A stretch of 19,809 bases of DNA from JBDTGE01 sp050742975. GTDB lineage: Bacteria > Actinomycetota > Actinomycetes > Mycobacteriales > Jatrophihabitantaceae. The notes under the pieces are model-generated. The model was not told the DNA's origin and made no database searches. It worked only from the letters and a program-made list of their open reading frames with translations. Of the stretch, positions 14,120 through 19,809 are shown piece after piece. Within the stretch, counting starts at the first letter, position 1; every line of letters starts with the position of its first letter. The stretch spans positions 1-19,809 of the forward strand of contig JBOGDQ010000009.1 in assembly GCA_050742975.1 (NCBI GenBank). Reading direction: 5' to 3'. Made by a program: the position numbers and the translations under genes.

Positions 14120-14236
14120 CTATTCGCTCCTCGGGTCGGTTCATGATGCGGTGAGTGGTGCCGGTGTCCGGCCTGCGCATGCCTTCCCGTGAGGAGCCCG
14201 AACCCAAACCCGGACGCGCTTGGTCGATTCACAGCG

Positions 14237-14262
14237 GTTTGACCTCCCAGCCGTTCGGGCAG
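14237..14262 (+). promoter_or_regulatory. Possible SigB/SigF-type promoter of the small membrane protein gene
   Basis: GTTT (14237-14240), a 16-base spacer and GGGCAG (14257-14262) approximate the actinobacterial stress-sigma consensus GTTT-N15-17-GGGTAC/T, with mismatches in the second element. It lies 48 bases before the preferred start codon. Assignment is by resemblance only. Confidence 0.35.
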
Positions 14263-14309
14263 ACACCGCTCAGCTGTCATCGACGACAGGCACACCCATG
14301 GAGGTTGTT

Positions 14310-14465
14310 GTGATCGTTCTCGGGATCATCCTGCTGATCGTGGGATTCATCGCAAAGATTCCGATCGTCTGGACGCTCGGCATCATCGTGCTCGTCATCG
14401 GCGCGGTACTCGCGATCGCCGGAACGGCCGGGCGCGAGATCGGTGGACGCCGGCACTGGTACTGA
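14310..14465 (+). CDS. DUF6131-type small hydrophobic protein
   Basis: About 51 residues, almost entirely two membrane helices: IVLGIILLIVGFIAKIPI and WTLGIIVLVIGAVLAIAGTAG, ending REIGGRRHWY. This pattern matches a tiny actinobacterial family (DUF6131) whose members begin MIVLGxILLIIGF. I therefore prefer the GTG at 14310, which has GGAGG five bases upstream, over the ATG at 14298 whose own codons contain that GGAGG and which lacks a site of its own. It is followed by a hairpin terminator. Function unknown; membrane or envelope stress is a guess from the neighbouring genes. Confidence 0.8.
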   Translation: MIVLGIILLIVGFIAKIPIVWTLGIIVLVIGAVLAIAGTAGREIGGRRHWY

Positions 14466-14486
14466 TCGCCACACCAGGATCAACCC

Positions 14487-14536
14487 ACAGATCCCCCGGA
14501 CGGACAACGCCTGTGTTGCCTGTCCGGGGGATCTGT
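14487..14536 (+). terminator. Hairpin terminator after the small membrane protein gene
   Basis: A 15-bp perfect stem, ACAGATCCCCCGGAC (14487-14501) with GTCCGGGGGATCTGT (14522-14536), encloses a 20-base loop that contains a short CAAC/GTTG pairing. It starts 21 bases after the stop codon. There is no T-tract. Confidence 0.8.
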
Positions 14537-14671
14537 ATTGGCTCGGTCGCGGGGTCACCCGACCTAATCAACCCCAAGCTGCCAGCGATGGCGCAGGCGA
14601 GGTTCGACGCGCGTCTCGGACGGAGATCGTGCTGGTGTCGCGGGCCGAGTTCACCAAGTCAGTTCACGACC

Positions 14672-14980
14672 TCGCCGGCGCTCGCGGCCGGGCTCCTTGC
14701 CGACTGCTCCACGCGCATCACGTATCGACAGGAGAGCGATCAGCTCGCCGGCACCACCGCGGCGCTCGGACTTACCGCCACCGAGAGGGACCTGCTCGGC
14801 GATCTCGGAGTCGGCGAAGGACTCTGGCACATCGGCAAACGCGGCTTCCTCGCCCAACATCACATGACCGCTGACGAGGTCGCCAACTTCGACACCGCCG
14901 CCCGCATGATCGGGATTATTCAAAGCGGCGGGTTCACGATGGCGATCGTTGCGGGACTTCCCTTCGCCGCGCTGCGTTGA
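14672..14980 (+). pseudogene. C-terminal remnant of a VirB4-like conjugation ATPase
   Basis: About 80 residues in one frame match the end of actinobacterial VirB4/TraC-like ATPases from integrative conjugative elements. Visible are SPALAAGLLADCSTRITYRQ, then ESDQLAGTTAALGLTATERD, LLGDLGVGEGLWHIGKRGFL and AQHHMTADEVANFDTAARM. In the family this region follows the Walker B and sensor motifs. Here the Walker motifs and everything N-terminal are missing, and the frame upstream of about 14672 shows no homology. The frame then runs another 22 residues into the 3' end of the convergent efflux gene (61-base overlap). There is no plausible start codon or ribosome-binding site. I read it as a relic of an excised or decayed conjugative element. 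Confidence 0.7.
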
Positions 14981-16431
14981 GGTGGAGGAGTTCGCCTGTG
15001 CCATGACCGTGTCCGCTTGCCGATGACGGTTGCGGTGGCAGTCAGCCAGAGGCCGGTGGTCGCCCACCAGACGTGCAGGAATGGCGCTGCGTGGTCCGTG
15101 GTCGCAGCGGCGCCGAGGCTGGCGACGAGGATGGCGGTGCCCAGGACGGATCCGATCTGTCGGGACATCTGCACTACGGCGCTGCCGCTGCCGGCAGCGT
15201 GGACGGGTAGGTCGGCGATGGCAGTGCCGATGATGGTGGGGATGGCCAGTCCGCCGCCGATGCCGACGAGGAGCCAGCCGGGCAGGATGGCGCCGGCATA
15301 ATTGTGGGTGTGGGTGGCGTGCAGCGTGATCACGAGCAGGGCCTGGCCGCTCGCGGCGATGGCGCAGCCGAGCCCTGCCAACGCTGAAGGCCGCATCCGC
15401 GGGAGCAGTCGTGGTCCTAGCTGGGAGGCGGCAAAGGTCGTTACCGCGGCGGGCGCGAGCGAGGCGCCGGTAGCGATGGGGGACCAGTGCCAGGACTGTT
15501 GCAGGAACAGGCTCAGCCCGAGCAACTCGGTCGCCATAGCCGCAGCCGTGAGCGCCATAGCGGCGTTGGCGGCGGTGAAGGTGCGAGAGCGGAACAGGGC
15601 CAGGTCGACCACCGGCGCCGTGGAGCGGCGGTTCACCGCGCTGAACCCGGCTCCTGCCGCGAGCGCAACGAGCCAGGCCGTCGTGATCTGCGGGTCGCTC
15701 CAACCCCAGTCGGTGCCCTTCACCAGAGCCAGGGAGAGCGCGGCGACGGTCACGATGATCAGCAGGCTCTCGACTGGGCCTGGCAGGCGGGTGGCCTGGT
15801 TGCCGGTCGTGACGGGGACGACGCGGGCGGCGCTGGCGAGCGTGGCCAACCCGATCGGCAGGTTGATCAGGAAGATCGCGCGCCAGTCGAGCTGGGTCAG
15901 TAGCCCACCTGCGACGGGGCCGGTGCCGCCGGCGACAGCGGCGGTGATCGCCCAGATGCGCACGCTGCGGGTCACCCGTTCCGGTGGCAGGCTCGTCAGC
16001 ACCAGTCCCAGACTGGAGGGAACGAGGACGGCGGCCCCCGCGGCTTGCAGGCAGCGGAACGCAACCAGGGTCCACAGGTCGGGGCTTGCGGCACAGCCGA
16101 CGCTGGCGGCGGTGAAGACCGCCACGCCAGCCAGGAAGACGCCCTTACGCCCGAACCGGTCCGCCAGCCGCCCGGCCGGGATCAGCAGCGCCCCGAAGAC
16201 GATCGCGTACCCGTTCAGGATCCAGGAGACGTTCGACAGCGCGCCGCCGCCGAAGTGCGTGCCGATGTCGCGCAGCGCGACGTTCACGACGAACACGTCC
16301 AGTGTCGCCATGAAGTTGGCCAGGCACAGCGTCAGCAGCAGCGCCCTCGTGGGCACCCGGGCGGTGGTGTTCAAGGCGGGACCGGCGAGCACAGTGCCGG
16401 CGGTGGTGGCAGGTGCGGCCGCGGCCGTCAT
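14920..16431 (-). CDS. DHA2-type (14-TM) multidrug efflux MFS transporter
   Basis: 503-residue drug:H+ antiporter of the EmrB/QacA type. Helix 1 carries LANFMATLDVFVVNVALRDI, in which the Asp is the family's usual acidic residue. Motif A is GRLADRFGRKG, and the helix 5 motif C region is GGTGPVAGGLLTQLDWRAIF followed by LINLPIG. Fourteen hydrophobic segments can be counted. The start at ATG 16431 overlaps the stop of the NTF2/SnoaL-like gene (ATGA); a longer frame would read back through that gene. The last residues (TRSWHRRTPPPQRSAAKG onward) are polar and overlap a conjugation-gene remnant, so the C-terminus may not be original. Probably exports a toxic compound sensed by the divergent MerR regulator. 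Confidence 0.92.
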   Translation of the reverse strand: MTAAAAPATTAGTVLAGPALNTTARVPTRALLLTLCLANFMATLDVFVVNVALRDIGTHFGGGALSNVSWILNGYAIVFGALLIPAGRLADRFGRKGVFLAGVAVFTAASVGCAASPDLWTLVAFRCLQAAGAAVLVPSSLGLVLTSLPPERVTRSVRIWAITAAVAGGTGPVAGGLLTQLDWRAIFLINLPIGLATLASAARVVPVTTGNQATRLPGPVESLLIIVTVAALSLALVKGTDWGWSDPQITTAWLVALAAGAGFSAVNRRSTAPVVDLALFRSRTFTAANAAMALTAAAMATELLGLSLFLQQSWHWSPIATGASLAPAAVTTFAASQLGPRLLPRMRPSALAGLGCAIAASGQALLVITLHATHTHNYAGAILPGWLLVGIGGGLAIPTIIGTAIADLPVHAAGSGSAVVQMSRQIGSVLGTAILVASLGAAATTDHAAPFLHVWWATTGLWLTATATVIGKRTRSWHRRTPPPQRSAAKGSPATIAIVNPPL

Positions 16432-16796
16432 GGCTCGATCACCAGGCTGGTGATCTTTCCGTCGCTGAGGGTGAAGCGGAAGTGCAGGTCGACGACCCCG
16501 CCGGGGAAGTTTCCCTCCAGGTGGTGCACGGCGTCGTAGTGGCACTCGTCGAGCCGCGCGGCCCCGGTGAACTCGATCGTGTAGGCGAACTCACTGGCCG
16601 AGCTGGCCAGCCAGTCACTGATCGCTTCCGGCCCGGTGTAGGTGCGGCCCTCGTCGGTCACGGTCGAGTCACCGGTGTAGTAGTCGATCGCGGTGTCCAG
16701 GTCCCGCGCCCGGTGCGCAACGAGGTAGCCGGTGATCGTCGCGGGCAGCGTGTCGGTCGGGATGTCGGTGGCGTGGGCCCAGTCGGTGATGGTCAT
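16428..16796 (-). CDS. NTF2/SnoaL-like domain protein
   Basis: 122-residue protein of the NTF2-like superfamily. An N-terminal helix with ITGYLVAHRARDLDTAIDYY is followed by strands STVTDEGRTYTGPEAISDWL, then ASEFAYTIEFTGAARLDECH, HHLEGNFPGGVVDLHFRFTL and GKITSLVIEP. This pattern fits the SnoaL-like group, which includes small-molecule isomerases, hydrolases and ligand-binding proteins. No catalytic residues can be fixed. The ATG at 16796 is the natural start; upstream extension would enter the promoter region. It overlaps the efflux gene by four bases, so both are co-transcribed and probably MerR-controlled. It may modify or bind the exported compound (inference). Confidence 0.83.
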   Translation of the reverse strand: MTITDWAHATDIPTDTLPATITGYLVAHRARDLDTAIDYYTGDSTVTDEGRTYTGPEAISDWLASSASEFAYTIEFTGAARLDECHYDAVHHLEGNFPGGVVDLHFRFTLSDGKITSLVIEP

Positions 16797-16813
16797 GGCA
16801 TCGACGATCAGGC

Positions 16814-16860
16814 CTCCCGCAGGGGGAGGGTCAAGGCTGTCGACTCTCCCCCAGAGGGAG
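16814..16860. promoter_or_regulatory. Two matching dyads in the MerR/efflux divergent promoter
   Basis: Both copies read CTCCC-N5-GGGAG followed by GG and T: copy one at 16814-16828, copy two at 16846-16860, 32 bases apart or about three helical turns. On the minus strand TTGACC (16835-16830) immediately precedes copy one, so the dyad lies where a MerR spacer would, between -35 and -10 of the SnoaL/efflux promoter. Copy two lies next to the merR start and may control it. MerR-type regulation is inferred from the neighbouring gene. Confidence 0.65.
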
Positions 16861-16868
16861 GGTGCACA

Positions 16869-17690
16869 GTGACCGGTATGCGCGCCGGGCTGACGATAGG
16901 GCAGTTCGCCACTTTCACTCAGCTGAGCGTGCGGACCCTGCGCCGCTATCACGAAGCGGGGCTGCTGGAGCCCGCGAGCGTCGACCCGGACACCGGCTAC
17001 CGCTACTACACGACGCAGCAGATCCCCGCTGCGCAGGTGATCCACCGGCTGCGGCAACTGGACGTGCCGCTGGCCGAAGTGAAGTCGATCCTGGCGACCG
17101 ACGACCCGCAGCAGCGCGCCGAGCTTGTCGCGCGGCACTTGGATCGCCTGGAGGACGAGCTGGACCGCACCCGTGCCGCCGTGGTCGCCCTACGGCAACT
17201 GCTACGCCCGGACACCCCGGACCTGGCGGTCGAGTTGCGCGCGCGGCCCGCGCGCACCGTCGCGGCGATCAGCGCCACGGTCGAGCTGGACTCCGCCGTA
17301 CCGTGGTACGACGCGGCGATGACCGAACTGGACGCCGCCGTCCCCCCGCACGCCCGCACCGGCCCGCCAGGCGGCCTGTACGCCAACGAGCTATTCACTG
17401 ACGGCGCCGGCGCCATGACCGTCTTCCGCCCGGCCCGCGACCCCGCCCCGTCCGGGCGGATCCAGGTCGCCCACCTGCCGGCCGTCGAACTCGCCCTGGC
17501 CGTGCACCCCGGACCACACGACGACCTCGCCGAAACCTACGGCCGCCTCGGCACATGGGTCATAGACCACGCGCTGGCCGTCGACGGCCCGATCCATGAG
17601 ACCTACCCCATCGGTCCCCGCGACACCGACAAACCAGAACAGTGGCGGACCGAGATCGGCTGGCCAATCTTCCGCCTCGCCGCCGGATGA
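16869..17690 (+). CDS. MerR family regulator with GyrI-like effector domain
   Basis: 273 residues. The N-terminal MerR helix-turn-helix and wing span about 8-76 (LTIGQFATFTQLSVRTLRRY, HEAGLLEPASVDPDTGYRYY, then DVPLAEVKSIL). A dimerisation helix follows (about 82-112, RHLDRLEDELDRTRAAVVAL). The C-terminal domain (about 120-273) has the GyrI-like multidrug-binding pattern (ARPARTVAAISATVELD, GLYANELF, AVHPGPHDDLAETYGRLGTW, IHETYPIGPRDTDKPEQWRT, EIGWPI). This is the BmrR/TipA-like layout. GTG at 16869 has GGAGG seven bases upstream; an ATG three codons later is possible but too far from it. Divergent from the SnoaL/DHA2 unit and likely its activator. Confidence 0.92.
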   Translation: MTGMRAGLTIGQFATFTQLSVRTLRRYHEAGLLEPASVDPDTGYRYYTTQQIPAAQVIHRLRQLDVPLAEVKSILATDDPQQRAELVARHLDRLEDELDRTRAAVVALRQLLRPDTPDLAVELRARPARTVAAISATVELDSAVPWYDAAMTELDAAVPPHARTGPPGGLYANELFTDGAGAMTVFRPARDPAPSGRIQVAHLPAVELALAVHPGPHDDLAETYGRLGTWVIDHALAVDGPIHETYPIGPRDTDKPEQWRTEIGWPIFRLAAG

Positions 17691-17915
17691 CGTCCTCACA
17701 CTGCCCGGATGAAACCGACAAGACACCCCGCTCATCTGCGCCATCGCTGAAGCGCCTCGGCAGTGCACCCCTACACGGGCCGACCCGAAGTCGTGGACAG
17801 CGATCACCCTGTCACGAAGCCGGCCGAGTGCGGCCCACGCATCGCCCGTGGGTTTGTCAATAGCTTCCGTTCGCGACGCGGGCGATGTGGGAGGCAGCGG
17901 GGGCTCGGAAACGAA
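17691..17915. other. Non-coding gap between merR gene and tRNA terminator
   Basis: I see no gene, repeat or clear signal here. Frames that cross it are open only because of composition. Together with the following terminator, tRNA fragment and 18002-18181, it makes a gene-free stretch of about 490 bases. Confidence 0.6.
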
Positions 17916-17942
17916 CGTAGCCCCCGGAATCCAGGGGCTACG
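17916..17942 (-). terminator. Hairpin terminator downstream of the tRNA-Ser fragment
   Basis: CGTAGCCCC (17916-17924) pairs perfectly with GGGGCTACG (17934-17942) around a nine-base loop. On the minus strand it is followed by TTCGTTTCC. It lies six bases beyond the tRNA 3' end, as expected for the original tRNA terminator, and indicates that the left side is the ancestral chromosome. Confidence 0.8.
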
Positions 17943-17948
17943 TGGGCG

Positions 17949-18001
17949 CGGTGGCGGTGGGATTTGAACCCACGGAGGCTCTCGCCTCACACGCTTTCGA
18001 G
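17949..18001 (-). other. Displaced 3' half of tRNA-Ser(CGA): attachment-site remnant
   Basis: Reading the minus strand, the 53 bases from 18001 to 17949 are the 3' part of a class II tRNA-Ser. They contain an anticodon loop CTCGAAA (anticodon CGA), the 3' anticodon stem GCGTG, a variable arm AGGC-GAGA-GCCT, a T-arm GTGGG-TTCAAAT-CCCAC, acceptor CGCCACC and discriminator G. Homology stops exactly at the first base of the anticodon loop. The expected 5' anticodon stem CACGC is replaced by CAGAA, and no D-arm or 5' acceptor is present. This is the classic footprint of tRNA-directed integration. The orientation places chromosome to the left and the inserted element to the right. The next 180 bases (18002-18181) hold no recognisable gene. 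Confidence 0.85.
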
Positions 18002-18181
18002 TTCTGAGTGGTGGGTATCGCGCGGCATCGCAGGCCAGCGTTTACGGGGGGTCGGCTACTCCGCGATCCTTGACGGCACCCCACGATGTCGGGCGAACTG
18101 AGACTGAAACTGAGACGACCGGCTCTGCCGGCGTGGCCCAGCTATCGGCCGTTCGGGAGGTCTGATCGGAGCCGGTCGACG

Positions 18182-18520
18182 CTACAGATCGAAGATCAGG
18201 GCCAGCGTCTCACGCAGTTGCCGCAGGCTCACCGCTCCAACGTTGCCGAGGTGGGCACCGACCCTTCCGGTGGCGATCGCCCGTACATGCTGGCACTGCG
18301 CGGCCGAGCGTACCGACAGGCCGTTACTCGCGGCCGGCTCGATGACGATCTCGCTTGCGCTGGACCGGATCGAGCGTGTCAACGGGACCACCTGGACCAC
18401 GTTCGGGCCGCCCTGCAGGATCCGGTCCGCCGTCACCACCACACCCGGCCGTACCAGCCCGGCCTCCGAACCCTCCGGAAGCCCAAGATCCAGCTCGACG
18501 ACGTCACCCGCCCTCAGCAT
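18182..18520 (-). CDS. MazF/PemK-type toxin (endoribonuclease)
   Basis: 112 residues with the MazF/PemK layout: LRAGDVVELDLGLP at the N-terminus, GLVRPGVVVTADRI with the conserved RPG arginine, NVVQVVPLTRSI, SEIVIEPAASNGLSVRSAAQ and CQHVRAIATGRVG, then a C-terminal helix LRQLRETLALIFDL. Family members cleave single-stranded mRNA or tRNA at short motifs. I chose the ATG at 18520; a TTG one codon earlier is unlikely. The gene overlaps the antitoxin end by 17 bases, which supports translational coupling and an antitoxin-first operon. It looks intact. It lies just inside the predicted integrated element, where it could stabilise that element. Confidence 0.88.
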   Translation of the reverse strand: MLRAGDVVELDLGLPEGSEAGLVRPGVVVTADRILQGGPNVVQVVPLTRSIRSSASEIVIEPAASNGLSVRSAAQCQHVRAIATGRVGAHLGNVGAVSLRQLRETLALIFDL

Positions 18521-18701
18521 CAAGCCAAGCCGTCTCGTCGGTCATCAACGGCGTCGCGAGGTCGCGGCCGATCTGTTCCTGCTCAAGCAGCCGCACCGCT
18601 CGCGATGCGGCCTGCGCGACGGTGATGTGACGCTCGTGCGCCAATCGGTTCAGGTGATCTCGGGTCGACCGGTCGACCCTGATCGTCGTCGTCTCGGCCA
18701 T
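18504..18701 (-). CDS. Ribbon-helix-helix antitoxin of MazF-like pair
   Basis: 65 residues. The N-terminal strand TTTIRVDRSTRDHL and helices LNRLAHERHITVAQAASRAV and RLLEQEQ form a ribbon-helix-helix DNA-binding fold. The C-terminal part (IGRDLATPLMTDETAWLDAE) is probably the toxin-binding tail. It starts at ATG 18701, nine bases downstream of a long palindrome, which fits autoregulation. It overlaps the toxin gene by 17 bases. The exact antitoxin subgroup (MazE-like or other RHH) cannot be fixed by eye. Confidence 0.87.
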   Translation of the reverse strand: MAETTTIRVDRSTRDHLNRLAHERHITVAQAASRAVRLLEQEQIGRDLATPLMTDETAWLDAEGG

Positions 18702-18710
18702 GGCGCCAAC

Positions 18711-18748
18711 GGTAGTCGGTGTAGACGAATCCGTCTACACTGACTACC
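18711..18748. promoter_or_regulatory. 38-bp operator of the toxin-antitoxin operon
   Basis: Nearly perfect dyad. Outer arms GGTAGTC (18711-18717) and GACTACC (18742-18748) and inner arms GTGTAGACG (18719-18727) and CGTCTACAC (18732-18740) are each separated by one mismatch, with AATC at the centre. It ends ten bases before the antitoxin start codon. This is the usual position for an autoregulatory site of an RHH antitoxin. The GTAGAC/GTAGTC sub-repeats may each bind an RHH dimer. Confidence 0.8.
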
Positions 18749-18945
18749 GCGCTCTCACCACGCCCGGAAGGCCCCCCCGCCGCCGCGGTGACCGCCTACT
18801 CGCCCGGGACGCCCGGCGCCACGCCTCCCCGGCCCTCGGACCAGCCCGGTGTATCACGCCCACGCGTTCGCGCCGCTGTGTGAGGTAGCTGGCAGGATGC
18901 AGGGGCCGTGTAGAGATCGACACGCCGGAGGGAGGCGAGATCGCG

Positions 18946-19160
18946 ATGCGTAAGGACAGCCCCCGCTACCACGGGATCTCGGCCTCCCAGTTCCCACATG
19001 AGCGCGCCGGTCTCGACCAGCTCCGAGAGCTCCTCCCCCGATCGCGCACCGTTCCAGGTCTGGACGAGCAAGTGGCGGGTGTACACCCCAGGCGCCCAGC
19101 GGGGCGGCAACACGGTCATCTACGTGACGAGACGAAACGGAGATCAAGGTCCGCCACTTC
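18946..19160 (+). pseudogene. Frameshifted fragment resembling the N-terminus of PglW / NERD-domain proteins
   Basis: ATG at 18946 follows GGAGGGAGG by about ten bases. The first 30 residues, with RYHGISASQFPHERAGLDQL then RELLP, resemble the N-terminal NERD-like segment of BREX/Pgl PglW kinases and related helicase or nuclease proteins, in which a (F/Y)(P/T)HE..(A/G)L..(V/L)RELLP motif is followed by P(F/Y)..W. That continuation, DRAPFQVWTSKWRVYTP, is present but in the +1 frame. The change falls at a run of five Cs (19035-19039), one base too many. After about residue 50 nothing recognisable remains: no nuclease ExK core, kinase or helicase. The region runs out before 19262. Assignment rests on a short motif and is tentative. 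Confidence 0.45.
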
Positions 19161-19261
19161 GACAGGTAGGTGCTGCTCCGGCGCACCGTGAGGCGGCGGC
19201 GGACCCGTTCGGGAACGGCACATCTGTTCGCCCCCGCGGCGACAGTGCCAGCGCATGCCGG

Positions 19262-19809
19262 TCAGACCAGCTGGGTTGATTGCCACCACTGATCGATCGC
19301 AGCTACCACCTCGGACGGCTTCGTCATCGTCGGCACGTGCCCAGCGTCAGGAATGCGCACCAGCGTCGAATCCGGGATCGCCTTCGCGACCATTTCGGCG
19401 GCAGCGAGGGGAATGATCGCGTCGGCCTCGCCATGTATCACCAGAGTCGGAACGCTGATGCGGGTGAAGTCGGGCGCGATCTTCTCCTCGACATGTACCT
19501 CCATGATCCGTGCGGCCGCCTCGGGGTCCGCTCGAAGCAAGATCTGGCGCCCCCATCGTCGGATGTGGTCGGAGTCGGCCTCGGGCACGCACGCGTCAAT
19601 GAACCACTGAACGGTCGCCGCGTAGTCCGAGCGCGACCCGTCGATCAGAGGCGCCATTCTCTGCCTATTCGCCGCGGGAGTTCCGTCCACGAGAACAAGT
19701 CCGGCGAACCGAGATGCGTCGCGCTGCACGGCCAGGGCACACGTCAAGGCGCCGAGCGACTCGCCGGCTAGGACACAGCGGTCCACGTCGAACGCGTCCA
19801 GAACCGCGA
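19262..19809 (-). CDS. Alpha/beta-fold hydrolase (partial, runs off right edge)
   Basis: The last 182 residues of an alpha/beta hydrolase; the N-terminal part lies beyond the window. The frame is open to the edge, and AVLDAFDVDRCVLAGESLGA shows that the GTG at 19786 is internal. The nucleophile Ser is in GESLGA, the acid Asp in HGEADAIIPL, and the His in PDAGHVPT, each at the usual spacing. The C-terminus is KPSEVVAAIDQWWQ. The GES form of the elbow in place of GHS is less common. It looks intact as far as seen. Given the tRNA remnant, it may be cargo of the integrated element. Substrate unknown. Confidence 0.88.
   Translation of the reverse strand, partial: AVLDAFDVDRCVLAGESLGALTCALAVQRDASRFAGLVLVDGTPAANRQRMAPLIDGSRSDYAATVQWFIDACVPEADSDHIRRWGRQILLRADPEAAARIMEVHVEEKIAPDFTRISVPTLVIHGEADAIIPLAAAEMVAKAIPDSTLVRIPDAGHVPTMTKPSEVVAAIDQWWQSTQLV

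Noticed and set aside
15302..16453. 383-codon plus-strand frame opposite the DHA2 gene
   Set aside because: Antisense shadow; Ser/Arg/Ala-rich with no membrane or domain pattern.
17391..17990. Minus-strand open frame of 199 codons beginning MRREPPWVQIPPPP
   Set aside because: Its start is the translated tRNA-Ser fragment and the rest is antisense to the merR gene. The Pro-rich opening is a familiar artefact of tRNA DNA.
18796..19186. Two overlapping minus-strand frames of about 110 codons
   Set aside because: No ribosome-binding site or family resemblance. They are antisense to the plus-strand PglW-like fragment, which has both.
1..19809. CRISPR arrays, rRNA genes, intact transposases or integrases
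   Set aside because: No regularly spaced repeat array of three or more units, no rRNA signature and no complete recombinase catalytic domain was seen.

Overview
The window is a stretch of high-GC actinobacterial chromosome (Actinomycetota). The evidence is the GC-rich third codon positions, frequent GTG starts, and families largely confined to actinobacteria (DUF6458- and DUF6131-type small membrane proteins, PadR plus HAAS-domain pairs, actinobacterial VirB4-like conjugation ATPases). The core block dnaX – SRP RNA – tRNA-Ser(GGA) at the left end is a typical actinobacterial arrangement. I cannot name the genus from sequence alone.

Layout. (1) 1-2379: a short direct-repeat region, then dnaX (minus), the small SRP RNA (minus) and tRNA-Ser GGA (plus). 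(2) About 2380-3875: a visibly lower-GC islet with a 54-residue small protein coupled to an SDH/SppA-like Clp-fold serine protease broken by a one-base frameshift, and an HTH fragment that may be a recombinase remnant overlapping the 3' end of the next gene. (3) 3796-8394: an MFS transporter, then an apparent operon of a sugar-transporter-like MFS, a UspA protein and an alpha/beta hydrolase, preceded by a small unknown protein. (4) 8453-11687: a tightly overlapping signalling operon of receiver-PP2C phosphatase, CHASE3 histidine kinase and single-domain receiver. Divergent from it is a YceI gene behind a clear promoter with a MarR-like palindrome. (5) 12468-14465: PadR regulator with HAAS-domain membrane protein, and two tiny membrane proteins with possible SigB/SigF-type promoters. 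(6) 14672-17690: the C-terminal stump of a VirB4-like conjugative ATPase, then a DHA2 efflux pump with an NTF2/SnoaL-like protein, divergent from a MerR regulator with two matching dyads between them. (7) 17916-19809: a displaced 3' half of a tRNA-Ser(CGA) with its terminator, marking one end of an integrated element that should extend to the right. Inside are a MazEF-like toxin-antitoxin pair with a 38-bp operator, a frameshifted fragment resembling the N-terminus of PglW/NERD-domain defence proteins, and the 3' part of a second alpha/beta hydrolase.

Many gene pairs share ATGA/GTGA stop-start overlaps, which supports operon calls: MFS/UspA, phosphatase/kinase/receiver, PadR/HAAS, SnoaL/DHA2. 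The least ordinary parts are the protease islet beside tRNA-Ser(GGA) and the tRNA-fragment-bounded region at the right edge. The latter looks like the edge of an integrative element with defence-related cargo, partly decayed. I saw no CRISPR array, rRNA gene or intact transposase or integrase.
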